Assembly: GCF_040412425.1 (NCBI RefSeq)
Contig: NC_089794.1
Span: 11,421,318 to 11,485,317, forward strand
Direction: 5' to 3'
DNA length: 64,000 nucleotides
DNA from: Macrobrachium rosenbergii
Lineage: Eukaryota; Arthropoda; Malacostraca; Decapoda; Palaemonidae
Under the pieces are notes generated by a model. The model ran no database searches. It saw only the letters and a program-made list of their open reading frames with translations, and had not been told where the DNA came from. Made by a program: the position numbers and the translations under genes. Of this stretch, positions 1-10,565 are shown piece by piece; the stretch's first letter is position 1; every line of letters starts with the position of its first letter.

Positions 1-232
1 TACTGAATTGTACTTATCTCTTGACTTAAGGTCTGGCCTCTTCCATTTCATGCAAAAACCATGAATGTGAATATGCAAATGACCAAAGATAATTACTGCA
101 ATTGAAATTACCCTGTATGGTGTTGGTTCAAGGTGACTTCCAGTCTTCCATTCCATGTAAAACCATAATCCTCTGACTTGATGTTTCAACCCTGCCCTGA
201 ATATGCAAATGGCCTAAGAAAATGGTTAAATT

Positions 233-1010
233 CTCTTGACCCACCAGTCTGGCCTCAGGTCTGACTTGATGTTACTGCTGCTCTGGATGCTGCTCTCATC
301 CTTGACTTCAGTCTGGCCTCCTCTGTTGATGTTTCTGCTGCCCTGATGCTTCTTGTCCTTTTGACTTCCAGTCTGGCCTCCCTCTGATCTGACTTGATGT
401 TTCTGCACCCTGTATATTGCTTCTCTTGACTTCCAGTCTGGCCTCCCTCTGTTTGATGTTTCTGCTGCCCTGGATGCAGCTACTTCATCCTCTGGCTTCC
501 AGTCTGGCCTCCTGTTCTGGTCTGATGTTTCTGCTGCCCTGTATGCTGCTTCTCTTGACTTCCAGTCTGGCCTCCCTCTGTTCCAGTACTCTGCTGCTGA
601 TGCAGCCTTATGCTGCTTCCAGTCTGGCCTCCTCTGATCTGACTCTGGCCTGTATGCCTTCTCTGACTTCCAGTCTGACCTCCTGCTGTTCCCTGTAGCT
701 GCTCTGGATGCAGCTTGTCTTGACTCCACCAGTCTGGCCTCCTGTTCCAGACTGCTGATGTTTGGGTTTCCATTCTGGCCTCCCTCTGACCTGATATGCT
801 GCTTCTCTTGACTTCCAGTCTGGCCTCCATCTGTTCTGGTCCTTCTGCTGCTCTGGATGCAGCTATTCTTGTCCTCAGATATACCAGTCTGGCTTAACTC
901 TGTTCCGGGAATTCCACTGATCTTAAATGCAGCAACTCTTGTCCTTTGGGCTTCCAGTCTGGCTTCCCTCTGATCTGGTGTTTCCACTACCCTGTATGCT
1001 GCATTCCTTT
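233..1010. repeat. 60-bp-period minisatellite, block 1
   Basis: Tandem units combine CTTCCAGTCTGGCCTCC with alternating CTCTGATCTGATGTTTC and TGCTGCTCTGGATGCAGC segments, about 60 bp per unit and often paired as a 120-bp dimer. Because 60 is a multiple of three, long frames stay open on both strands, including a 293-codon minus-strand frame at 226-1107. The predicted peptides are low-complexity GGQTGS- or RPDWKS-type repeats with no recognisable domain, so this is read as non-coding minisatellite. Confidence 0.85.
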
Positions 1011-1764
1011 TGGCTCCATGGAAGGCCATTCCTTTGGTGATATATTTTCTGAAAGGTAACTGAAAAGTCGTTATTTTAAGGTTTACAAATAATTTTAAAT
1101 TTTGCATTCAAACGTGCAGGTGAAAAGACAATGCCTTCACAACTAACAATTAGTTTATCTATAATTTGGAGCTTTCAAAAATTGTAGGGAAAAATAACAA
1201 AATAACAAAAATCCTTAGTAAAGTCTAGTATAAATGTTCCTTAGTAAAGTCTCTAATATAAATGTTGCATTCAATCCTATGCAACTGAATATGCAAAAGG
1301 TCTAAGAAAATAACCATATTTGAATTTATCCCAAAGCTAGGGTGCTGGCCTGAGGTCCTAGGCACTAACCTAAACTCTTCCATTCATGTAAAACCATGAA
1401 AATAACATTGAACATGCAAATGGCCTAAGAAAATTACTGAATTGTACTTACCCTTAAGCTAGGGGTACTGGCATAAGGTCTTACCTAAACTCTTCCATTT
1501 CATGCAAAAACCATGAAAGTAACAGTGAATATGCAAATGACCAAAGAAAATTACTGCAATTGAAATTACCCGTAAGCTAGGGTGTTGGTTCAAGGTCCTA
1601 GGCTCTTGGCTAAATTCTTCCATTCCATGTAAAACCATAATAATAGCTACTGAAATTGCATACATAGAAGGTGCAAGCAACCCTAGGCAACTGAATATGC
1701 AAATGGCCTAAGAAAATGGTTAAACTTGAGCTTACCCACTAAGCTAGGGTGCTGGCCTCAGGTC

Positions 1765-2535
1765 TTAGGCTCTTAACTATACTGCTGCTCTGGATGCAGC
1801 TACTCTCGTCCTCAGACCTATCAGTCTGGCCTCCCTCTGTTCTTGTACTTTCGCTGCTCTGGATGCAGCTACTCTTGTCCTTTGGACTTCCAGACTGGCC
1901 TCCCTCTGATCTGATGTTTCCGCCACCCTGTATGCTTATCTCGTCCTTTAGACTTCCAGTCTGGCCTCCTCCTGTTCTGGGCTGCTGCCAATCTGGCCTC
2001 CCTTTCATGCTCATGCTCTACCAGTCTGGCCCTCCTCTGTTCCACTTCCAGCTGCTCTGGATGCAGCAACTCTTGTCCTCTGGGCTTCCAGTCTGGCTTC
2101 CCTCTGATCTGATGTTTCTGCTGCCCTGTATGCTGCTTCTCTTCACTTCCAGTCTGACCTCCATCTGTTCCAGTCCTTTTGCTGCTCTGGATACAGCTAT
2201 TCTCATCCTCAACTCTACCAGTCTGTCCTACTCTGTTCCAGTAGTTCTGCTCCTCTTGTCCTTTGGGTTTCCACTCTGGCCTCCCTCTGATCTGATGTTA
2301 CCACCGCCCTGTACGCTGCTTTTCTCGTCCTCTGGACTTCCAGTCTGGCCTCCATCTGTTCTGGTCCTTCTGCTGCACTGGATGCAGCTATTCTTGTCCT
2401 CAGATATACCAGTCTGGCCTAACTCTGTTCCTGGAATTCCACTGATCTTGATGCAGCAACTCCTGTCCCCTGGGCATCCAGTCTGGCCTCCCTCTGATCT
2501 GATGTTTCCACTACCCTGTATGCTGCATTCCTTTT
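1765..2535. repeat. 60-bp-period minisatellite, block 2
   Basis: Second block with the same unit, centred on CCAGTCTGGCCTCCCTCTG and GCTGCTCTGGATGCAGC. It is the most regular block and leaves a 262-codon plus-strand frame (1749-2537) open simply because the period is divisible by three. It is followed by the same GGAAGGCCATT spacer as block 1, which shows that block and spacer amplified together. Confidence 0.85.
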
Positions 2536-3264
2536 AGCTCAAATGGAAGGCCATTTTTTGGCGATATATTTTCTGAAAGGTAATTAAAAAGTCGTTATAT
2601 TAAGGTTTACAAATAATTTTAAATTATGCATTCAAACATGCAGGTGAAAAGACAATGCCTTCACAACTAACAATTACTTCATCTATAATTTGGAACTTTC
2701 AACAATTGTAAGGAAGGGAAAAATAACAAAATAACAAAATTCCTTAGTAAAGTCTCAAATATAAATGTTGCATTCAATCCCATGCAATTGAATATGCAAC
2801 AGGCCTAAGAAAATAACTATCTGAACATACCCCAAAGCTAGGGTGCTGGCCTGAGGTCCTAGGCACTAACCTAAACTCTTCCATTCATGTAAAACCATGA
2901 AAATAACATTGAATATGCAAATGGCCTAAGAAAATTACTGAATTGTACTTAAGGGGACCCTTAAGCTAGGGGTACTGGCATTAGGTCTCACCTAAACTCT
3001 TCCATTTCATGTAAAACCATGGAAGCAACAGTGAATATGCAAATGACCAAAGAAAATTACTCCACTTGAAATTACCAGTAAGCTAGGGTGTTGGCATAAG
3101 GTCCTAGGCTCTTAGCTAAATTCTTCCATTTCATGTAAAATCATAATAATAGCTACTGAAATTGCATATACAGAAGTTGCAAGCAATCCTAGGCAACTGA
3201 ATATGCAAATGGCCTAAGAAAATGGTTAAATTTGAGCTTACCCACTAAGCTAGGGTGCTGGCCT

Positions 3265-3970
3265 CAGGTCTTAGGCTCTTAACTATACTGCTGCTCTGGA
3301 TGCAGCTACTCTCGTCCTCAGACCTACCAGTCTGGCCTCCCTCTGTTCCTGTACTTCTGCTGCTCTGGATGCAGCTACTCTTGTCCTTTGGACTTCCAGA
3401 CTGGCCTCCCTCTGATCTGATGTTTCCTTCCTGTATGCTGCTTCTCTTGACTTCCAGTCTGGCCTCCTCTGTTCCTGTCCTTCTCATACTCTCTTCTTCA
3501 GCCTACCAGTCTGGCCTGCCTCTGTTCCCATACTTCTGCTGCTCTAAATGCAGAACTCTTGTCCTTTGGGCTTCCAGTCTGGCCTCCTCTGATCTGATGA
3601 TGCTCTCATGCTGTCTCACTTCCAGTCTGACCTCCCTCTGTTCCAGTGTTTCTGCTGCTCTCGTCCTCTGGATTCAGCAACTCTTGTCCTTGGACTTCCA
3701 GTCTGGCCTCCCTCTGATCTTTTGGTCCTTCTGCTGCACTCTGACTTCCAGTCAGCCTCCCTCTGTTCCTGTCCTTCTGCTGCTCTGGATGCAGGTACTC
3801 TGTCTTCAGCTCACCAGTCTGTGCCTGCCTCTGTTCCGGGAATTCCACTGATCTGATGCAGCAACTCTTGTCCTTTGGGCTTCCAGTCTGGCCTCCCTCT
3901 GATCTGATGTTTCCACTACCCTGTATGCTGCTTCTCTTCATTCCTCCCTCTGTTCCAGTCCTTCTGCTGC
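3265..3970. repeat. 60-bp-period minisatellite, block 3
   Basis: Third block of the CCAGTCTGGCCTCC minisatellite. Many units carry short deletions, such as CTGGCCTCCTCTG in place of CTGGCCTCCCTCTG. It runs into the scrambled stretch after about 4000 instead of the normal spacer. Confidence 0.8.
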
Positions 3971-4640
3971 CATGATGAAGGCCATTCTGTTTGGTGATAT
4001 ATTTTCTGAAAGCTCTGCTCTTAACTTGTCGTGCAAAAAATTATATTTTATGCTGCTTCTCTTGACTTCCAGTCTGGCCTAATTTTAAATTTTGTATTCT
4101 CGTCTTCAGCTCTACCAGTCTGGCCTGCCTCTGACAATGCCTTCTGCTGCTCTAAACAGAACTCTTGTCCTTTGGGCTTCCAGTCTGGCCTCCTCTGATC
4201 CGATGTTTTTGAGCCCAAAAATTTCTCTTCACTTCCAGTCTGGCCTCCTCTGTTCCAATCCTTCTGCTGCTCTGGAAAATCCTAACTCATCCTGTTCCAA
4301 AATGTTACCCTTAGTAAAGTCTCTAGTATAAATGTTCCATAATGTTTAAAGGTCTTCTCTAGCAGCTAAATGTCCTCAGATACACCAGTCTGGCTCTAAC
4401 TCTGTTCCGGGAGTTGCAACTGAAGCAACTCCTGTCCCCTGGGGTCTAAGAAAATAACTACCCTGTATGCTGCATTCCTTTTTGGAACATTTACTTTGGT
4501 GGCATATTTTCTGAAAGTAATTAAAAGTCGTTATTTTGTTTACAAATAATTTTAAATTTGATTCAAAATTGTGGAAATATACTAAAATAACAAAACTCTT
4601 CCATTCAAGTTTAAATGTTGCATTCAATCCTATGCAATTG
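3971..4640. other. Scrambled (zipped) minisatellite/spacer stretch
   Basis: Short pieces of two neighbouring repeat components alternate while each keeps its own order. Spacer pieces (TTTTCTGAAAG, GTCGT, TAATTTTAAATTTTG, GACAATGCCTTC, CTTAGTAAAGTCTC) are separated by minisatellite pieces (TGCTGCTTCTCTTGACTTCC, CCAGTCTGGCCTGCCTCTG). A consensus built from two misaligned repeat copies would look like this. True rearrangement cannot be excluded from one sequence. Confidence 0.6.
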
Positions 4641-4999
4641 AATATGCAACAGGCCTAAGAAAATAACTGAATTTTATTTAAGGGGGCCCTTAAGCTAGGG
4701 GTACTGGCATAAGGTCTTACCTAAACTCTTCCATTTCATGTAAAACCATGGAAGTAACAGTGAATATGCCAATGACCAAAGAAAATTACTCCACTTGAAA
4801 ACTGCCAGTAAGCTAGGGTGTTGGCATAAGGTCCTAGGCTCTTACCTAAATTCTTCCATTTCATGTAAAACCATAATTACTGAAATTACATATATAGAAG
4901 TTGCAAGCCATCCTAGGCAACTGAATATGCAAATGGCCTAAGAAAATGGTTAAATTTGAGCTTACCCACTAAGCTAGGGTGCTGGCCTCAGGTCTTAGC

Positions 5000-5640
5000 C
5001 TCTTAACTATACTGCTGCTCTGGATGCAGCTACTCTCATCCTCAGACCTACCAGTCTGGCCTCCCTCTGTTCCAGTACTTCCGCTGCTCTGGATGCATCT
5101 ACTCTTGTCCTTTGGACTTCCAGACTGGCCTCCCTCTGATCTGATGTTTCTACTTCCCTGTATGCTGCTTCTCTTGACTTCCAGTCTGGCCTCCCTCTGT
5201 TCCTGTCCTTATCTGCTGGTTTCAGCTCTACCAGTCTGGCCTGCCTCTGTTCTGGTTCTTCTGCTGCTCTAAATGCAGCTTGTCCTTCTCATCCTCTGGC
5301 CTCCTCTGATCCATGTTTCTGGCCTCCTCTGATCCCTCTGATGTCCTTCTGCTGCTCTGGATGCAGCTACTCCATCCTCAGATTGCCAGTCTGTCCTCCT
5401 CTGTTCCACTACTTCTGCTCCTCCAGCTGTCCTTGGATGCATTCTGGCCTCCTCTTGTGCCTTTGTACGGCTTTTCTCGTCCTCTGGACTTCCAGTCTGA
5501 TCTCCATAATGTTTGGGTCCTTCTGCAAATGGAAGGCTATTCCTCAGATACACCAGTCTGAAAGATTGGAGTTCCACTGATCTTGTGCAGCAACTCCTGT
5601 CCCCTATTATCCAGTCTGGCCTCCTCTGATCTAATTTTAA
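5000..5640. repeat. 60-bp-period minisatellite, block 4
   Basis: The first half (5000-5270) is a regular copy of the block that opens at 1765 and 3265, with an almost identical entry from the preceding satellite. The second half (about 5280-5720) is partly zipped with spacer sequence, for example AATTTTAAATTTTGC appears before the GGAAGGCCATT landmark instead of after it. Confidence 0.75.
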
Positions 5641-6149
5641 ATTTTGCTGCAGACTTTTGGCTCCATGGAAGGCCATTTCGTGCATATTTTCTGAAAAAGA
5701 CAATCGTTATTTTAAGGTTTACAAATAATTTTAAATTTGCATTCAAAAATTGTGGAAATATAACAAAATAACAAAAATCCTTAGTGAATTCTCAAGTTTA
5801 AATGTTGCATTCAATCCCTATGCAATTCAATATGCAACAGGCCTAAGAAAATAACTGAATTTTATTTAAAGGAGCCCTTGCTAGGGGTGCTGGCCTGAGG
5901 TCCTAGTCTTACCTAAACTCTTCCATTTCATGTAAAACCATGAAAATAACAGTGAATATGCAAATGACCAAAGAAAATTACTCCATTGAAAATTACCAGT
6001 ATGCTAAGGTGTTACATGGCATAGCTCTTACCTAAATTCTTCCATTTCATGTAAAACAATAAAAGCTACTGAAATTGCAAACAGAAAATTGCAAGCAATC
6101 CTGCAGGCAACTGAAATTGCAAATGGCCTAAGAAAATGGTTAAATTTGA

Positions 6150-6365
6150 GCTACTAAGTCCTAGGTGCTTTGGCCTAAGGTCTTCCATTTCAACTATAAA
6201 ACTGCTCTGGATAACTACTGAAATCATATATAGACCTACCAGTCTGGCCTCCCTCTGTTCCAGCAATCCTAGGCTGCTCTGAATGCATGCACTCTTGTCC
6301 TAAGAAACTGGCCTCCTCTGATCTGATGTTTCTACTTACCTGTATGCTGCTAGGGTGCTGGCCAG
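6150..6365. other. Scrambled (zipped) satellite/minisatellite junction
   Basis: Satellite pieces (GGTCTTCCATTTCA, ACTACTGAAAT, AGCAATCCTAGGC, CCTAAGAAA) alternate with minisatellite pieces (AACTATA, CTGCTCTGGAT, AGACCTACCAGTCTGGCC, ACTCTTGTCC) in collinear order. At 3130-3400 the same two sources lie one after the other and not interleaved. Confidence 0.65.
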
Positions 6366-6955
6366 TCTGGTCTCAGTTCTGTAACTATACTGCTGCTCTG
6401 GATGCAGGTACTCTCGTCTTCAGACCTACCAGTCTGGCCTGCCTCTGTTCCGGTACTTCTGCTGCTCTAAATGCAGAACTCTTGTCCTTTGGACTTCCAG
6501 TCTGGCCTCCCTCTGATCTGATGTTTCTGCTGCCCTGTATGCTGCTTCTCTTCACTTCCAGTCTGGCCTCCCTCTGTTCCAGTCCTTCTGCTGCTCTGGA
6601 TGTAGCTACTCTCATCCTCAGCTCTGCCAGTCTGTCCTACTCTGTTCCACTACTTCTGCTCCTCTTGTCCTTTGGGTTTCCATTCTGGCCTCCCTCTGAT
6701 CTGATGTTACCACCGCCCTGTACGCTGCTTTTCTCGTCCTCTGGACTTCCAGTCTGATCTCCATAATGTTTGGGTCCTTCTGCTGCACTGGATGCAGCTA
6801 CTCTCGTCCTCAGATACACCAGTCTGGCCTAACTCTGTTCCGGGAGTTCCACTGATCTTGATGCAGCAACTCCTGTCCCCTGGGCATCCAGTCTGGCCTC
6901 CCTCTGATCTGGTGTTTCCACTACCCTGTATGCTGCATTCCTTTTGGCTCCATGG
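6366..6955. repeat. 60-bp-period minisatellite, block 5
   Basis: Last minisatellite block, again opening with AACTATACTGCTGCTCTGG and closing with the CATGGAAGGCCATT spacer. After the spacer the field continues as pure 124-bp satellite, so this is the right edge of the higher-order domain. Confidence 0.85.
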
Positions 6956-8892
6956 AAGGCCATTTCTTTGGTGGCATATTTTCTGAAAGGTAATTAAAAA
7001 GTCGTTATTTTAAGGTTTACAAATAATTTTAAATTTTGCATTCAAAAATTGTGGAAATATAACAAAATAACAAAAATCCTTAGTGAAGTCTCAAGTTTAA
7101 ATGTTGCATTCAATCCTATGCAATTGAATATGCAACAGGCCTAAGAAAACAACTGTATCTGAACATACCCAAAGCTAGGTGGCCTGAGGTCCTAAGCACT
7201 AACCTAAACTCTTCCATTCATGTAAAACCATGAAAATAACATTGAATACGCAAATGGCCTAAGAAAATTACTGAATTGTACTTACCATTAAGCTAGGGGT
7301 ACTGACATAAGGTCTTCCATTTCATGTAAAACCATGACAGTAACAGTGAATATGCAAATGACCAAAGAAAATTATTGCATTTGAAATTACCCGTAAGCTA
7401 GGGTGTTGGCATAAGGTCCTAGGCTCTTAGCTAAATTCTTCAATTTCATGTAAAACCATAATAATAACTACTGAAATTGCATACTGTATATAGAAGTTGC
7501 AAGCAATCCTAGGCAACTGAATATGCAAATGGCCTAAGAAAAATGACATTTTTATAATAAAATAAGATTTTATATCATACTTAAGCCAGTTTTGTTTACG
7601 TGATAGGTAATTTCAGGTCTTAGAAAATTTTACCCAAAACTATACGGTCCCGCTTAACTAAACTTCCATTTCATGTAAAACCATGAAAAAACTAAATAAA
7701 TTCATATTTAACTTTATCTATGATTTCGCTACTACAAATACAGATATTACATACAATTCTATACAACTGAATATTAAAATTGCATTTAATATAACCACCG
7801 TCATGCTTACCTAACCTAGATTGGTAACCTAAGGCTTATGACAACCTGCCTAAACACTAGTAATCAAGGTAAAAATAAGAAAAATTCTTACTAAAATTGC
7901 AAGTAATCAAGGTAAAAATAAGAAAAATCCACTAAAATTGCAAGCAATTCTATGCAACTGAATATGGAAATAGCTTAAGAAAATTACTACATTTGAACTT
8001 ACCCCTAAACTAGAGTGCTGGCCTAAGGTCCTAGGCACTTACCTAAACTCTTCATAAGCTAGGCTGTTGGCCTATAAGGTCCTAGGCTCTTAACCAAACC
8101 CTAACATTTCGCATAAATAACACTGAATATGCAAATGGCATAAGAAAATGGCAGCATTTAAACTTACCCCTAAGCTAGGCTGTTGGCCTAAGGTACTAGG
8201 CTCTTACCTAAGCTCTTCGTAAGATAGTCTGTTGGCCTATAAGGTCCTAGGTTCTTAAACTCTTCCATTTCGTTTAAAACCATGAAAATAACCAAATACC
8301 TTCATATTTCACATTATAATTTGGCTACTTCAAATACAGATATTGCATGCAATTCTACAAAAATGAATATTTAAAACTACACTTAATATGACCACCTCCA
8401 TACCTACCAAAAATAGAGTGGTAGCCTAAGGTTCATGACAACCTACCTAAACTCTAGTTTTGAAGATAAACATACAAAAAATCCTTATTAAAATCTCAAG
8501 TATAAATGTTGCATGCAATCCTATGCAACTGAATATGCAAGGGGCCTAAGAAAATGACCGCATTTGAACTTAACCCTAAGATAGGCTGCTGGCCCAAGGT
8601 CCTAGCCTCTCACCTAAACTCTTCCATTTCATGAAAAACCATGAATATAACACTGAATATGCAAATGGCCTAAGAAAATGACTACACTTGAACTTACCAT
8701 TAAGCTAGGCTGCTGGCCTAAGGTCCTAGGCTCTTACCTAAACTCTTTCATAATTTTGTGTAAACCATGAATACCTTCATATTTCACATTTTATCTAAGA
8801 TTTGGAAACTTCAAATACAGATATTGCATGCAATTTATGCAACTGAATGTTAAAATTGCATTTAATATGACCAACTTATTACTTACCTAACC

Positions 8893-8964
8893 AGGCCAGC
8901 CCTATAAGAGTTGAAAGTCAGCTTAGTGGTCTGGTTAAACTATTTTAATTCTACTACTACTACT
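8893..8964 (+). mobile_element. 5'-truncated SINE1 insertion in the satellite
   Basis: The insert starts with AGGCCAGCCCTATAAGAG and contains CTTAGTGGTCTGGTTAAAC, matching the last part of the SINE1 copies at 20844 and 37338, and ends in a short CTA-rich tail. It is flanked by perfect 12-bp direct repeats ACTTACCTAACC at 8881-8892 and 8965-8976, one of which belongs to the satellite extension module. This is the mark of target-primed reverse transcription by a non-LTR machinery. Confidence 0.85.
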
Positions 8965-10144
8965 ACTTACCTAACCTACGGTGGTAGCCTAAGTTCATGA
9001 TAACTCCAGTTTTAAAGGTAAAAATAAGAGATATCCTTATTAAAATTGCAACTATAAATGTTGCATTCAAGCCTATGCAATTAAATATGCAAATGGCCTA
9101 AGAAATTTAAAAACTGAATTCGAACTTACCCCTAAGCTAGGGTGCTGGCCTAAGGTCCTAGGCTCTTACCTAAACTTTTCCATTTCGTGCAAAACCAAGA
9201 AAATAACTAAATCCCTTCATATTTCATTTTACTGTGGATTTAGTTATTTCAGATACAGAAACTGCATGCAATTCTATGCAATTGAATGTGAAAATTGCAT
9301 TTACTATGATCAAATTCATACTTAACCTAACCTAGTGTGGTAGCCAAAGGTCCATGACAATCTACTTAAACTCTAGTTTTTAAGGTAAAATTAAAAAAAC
9401 CTTATTAAAATTTCAAGCAAAAATGTTGCATCCAATCCTATACAATTGAAAATCCAAGTGGCCAAAGAAAACGACTGTATTTGAACTTACCCCTACGCTT
9501 GGCTGCTTGGGTAAGGTCCTAGACTCTTACCTAACCTCTTGAAAATAACAATGAATATGCAAATGACCTAAGAAAATCATTACATTTGGGCTTAAACCTA
9601 AGCTAGGGTGTTGGCCTAAGATCCTAGGCTCTTGTCTAAACTCTTCCATTCCATGTAAAACCAAGAAAAAATCATTAAATACACAAATGGCCTAAGAAAA
9701 TAACTTAAATCTGAACTTTCCCTTAGCGAGGAAGCTGGCCTAAGGTCCTAGGCTCTTACCTAAACTCTTTCATTTTGTGTAAAACAATGAAAATAACACT
9801 GAATATGCAAATGGCCTAAGAAAATAACTGCATTTGCACTTACCACTAAGATAGGGTGCTGGCCTAAGATCCTAGGCTCTTACCTACTCTTCCATTTTGT
9901 GTAAAACCATGATGACATTGAATATGGAAATGGCCTAAGAAAATGACTGCCTTTAAACTTACTCCTAAGCTAGGGTGATGGTCTACGGTCCTAGGCTCTT
10001 AGTTAAAGTCTTCCATTTCTTGTAAAAGCAAGAAAATAATATTGAATAGGAAAATAGTTTAAGAAAATGATGCATTTGAACTTTTCCCAAAGCTAGCCTA
10101 CTTGCCTAAGGTCTTAGGCTCTTACCCAAACTCTTACATTTCGT

Positions 10145-10565
10145 GTAAAAGTGGGAAAATAATATTGAATATGCAAAAGCTTAAGAAAATTACTGCATTT
10201 GAACTTACTCTTAAGACAGGCTGAATATGCAAAAAAAGCTTAAGAAAATGACTGCATTTGAACTTACTCCTCAGACAGGCTGAATATGCAAAAAAAAAAA
10301 AGCTTAAGAAAATGACTGCATTTGAACTTACTCCTAAGACAGGCTGAATATGCAAAAAAGCTTAAGAAAATGACTGCATTTGAACTTACTCCTAAGACAG
10401 GCTGAATATGCAAAAAAAAAGAGAAAATTTTCATTTGAACTTACTCCTAAGACAGGCTGAATATGCAAAAAAATTAAGAAAACACTGCATTTGAACTTAC
10501 TCCCTAAAAGGCTGAATGGCAAAAAGCTTAAGAAAATGACTGCATTTAAACTTACTCCTAAGACA
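10145..10565. repeat. ~58-bp sub-array derived from the satellite monomer
   Basis: About seven units restart with CTGAATATGCAAAA near 10159, 10220, 10278, 10343, 10400, 10456 and 10512. Each joins GCTTAAGAAAATGACTGC to CATTTGAACTTACTCCTAAG and then goes straight back to GACAGGCTGAATATGC, so the middle half of the 124-bp monomer is missing. The A run after TATGC varies from 4 to 12. A deleted monomer appears to have been amplified locally. Confidence 0.85.

Larger units (their letters stand above)
1..7545. repeat. Satellite domain A: ~124-bp monomers with minisatellite blocks in a higher-order repeat
   Basis: Imperfect copies of a ~124-bp monomer recur. Its landmarks in order are CTTACCCCTAAGCTAGGG, GGTCCTAGGCTCTTACC, CTCTTCCATTTC, GTAAAACCATGAAAATAAC and GAATATGCAAATGGCC. 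Runs of two to four monomers alternate with blocks of an unrelated ~60-bp minisatellite and with a spacer containing GGAAGGCCATT and ACAAATAATTTTAAATT. The combined unit restarts near 233, 1740, 3245, 4970 and about 6370, a period of roughly 1.4-1.7 kb. This is typical higher-order satellite organisation. No host gene is seen. Parts near 4.0-4.5, 5.3-5.7 and 6.15-6.35 kb are scrambled and listed separately. Confidence 0.9.

Noticed and set aside
226..1107. 293-codon minus-strand frame with RPDWKS and GGQTGS repeats
   Set aside because: It lies in the 60-bp minisatellite, whose period is a multiple of three. Other frames on both strands are also largely open, there are no domains, and the higher-order copies do not keep the same frame.
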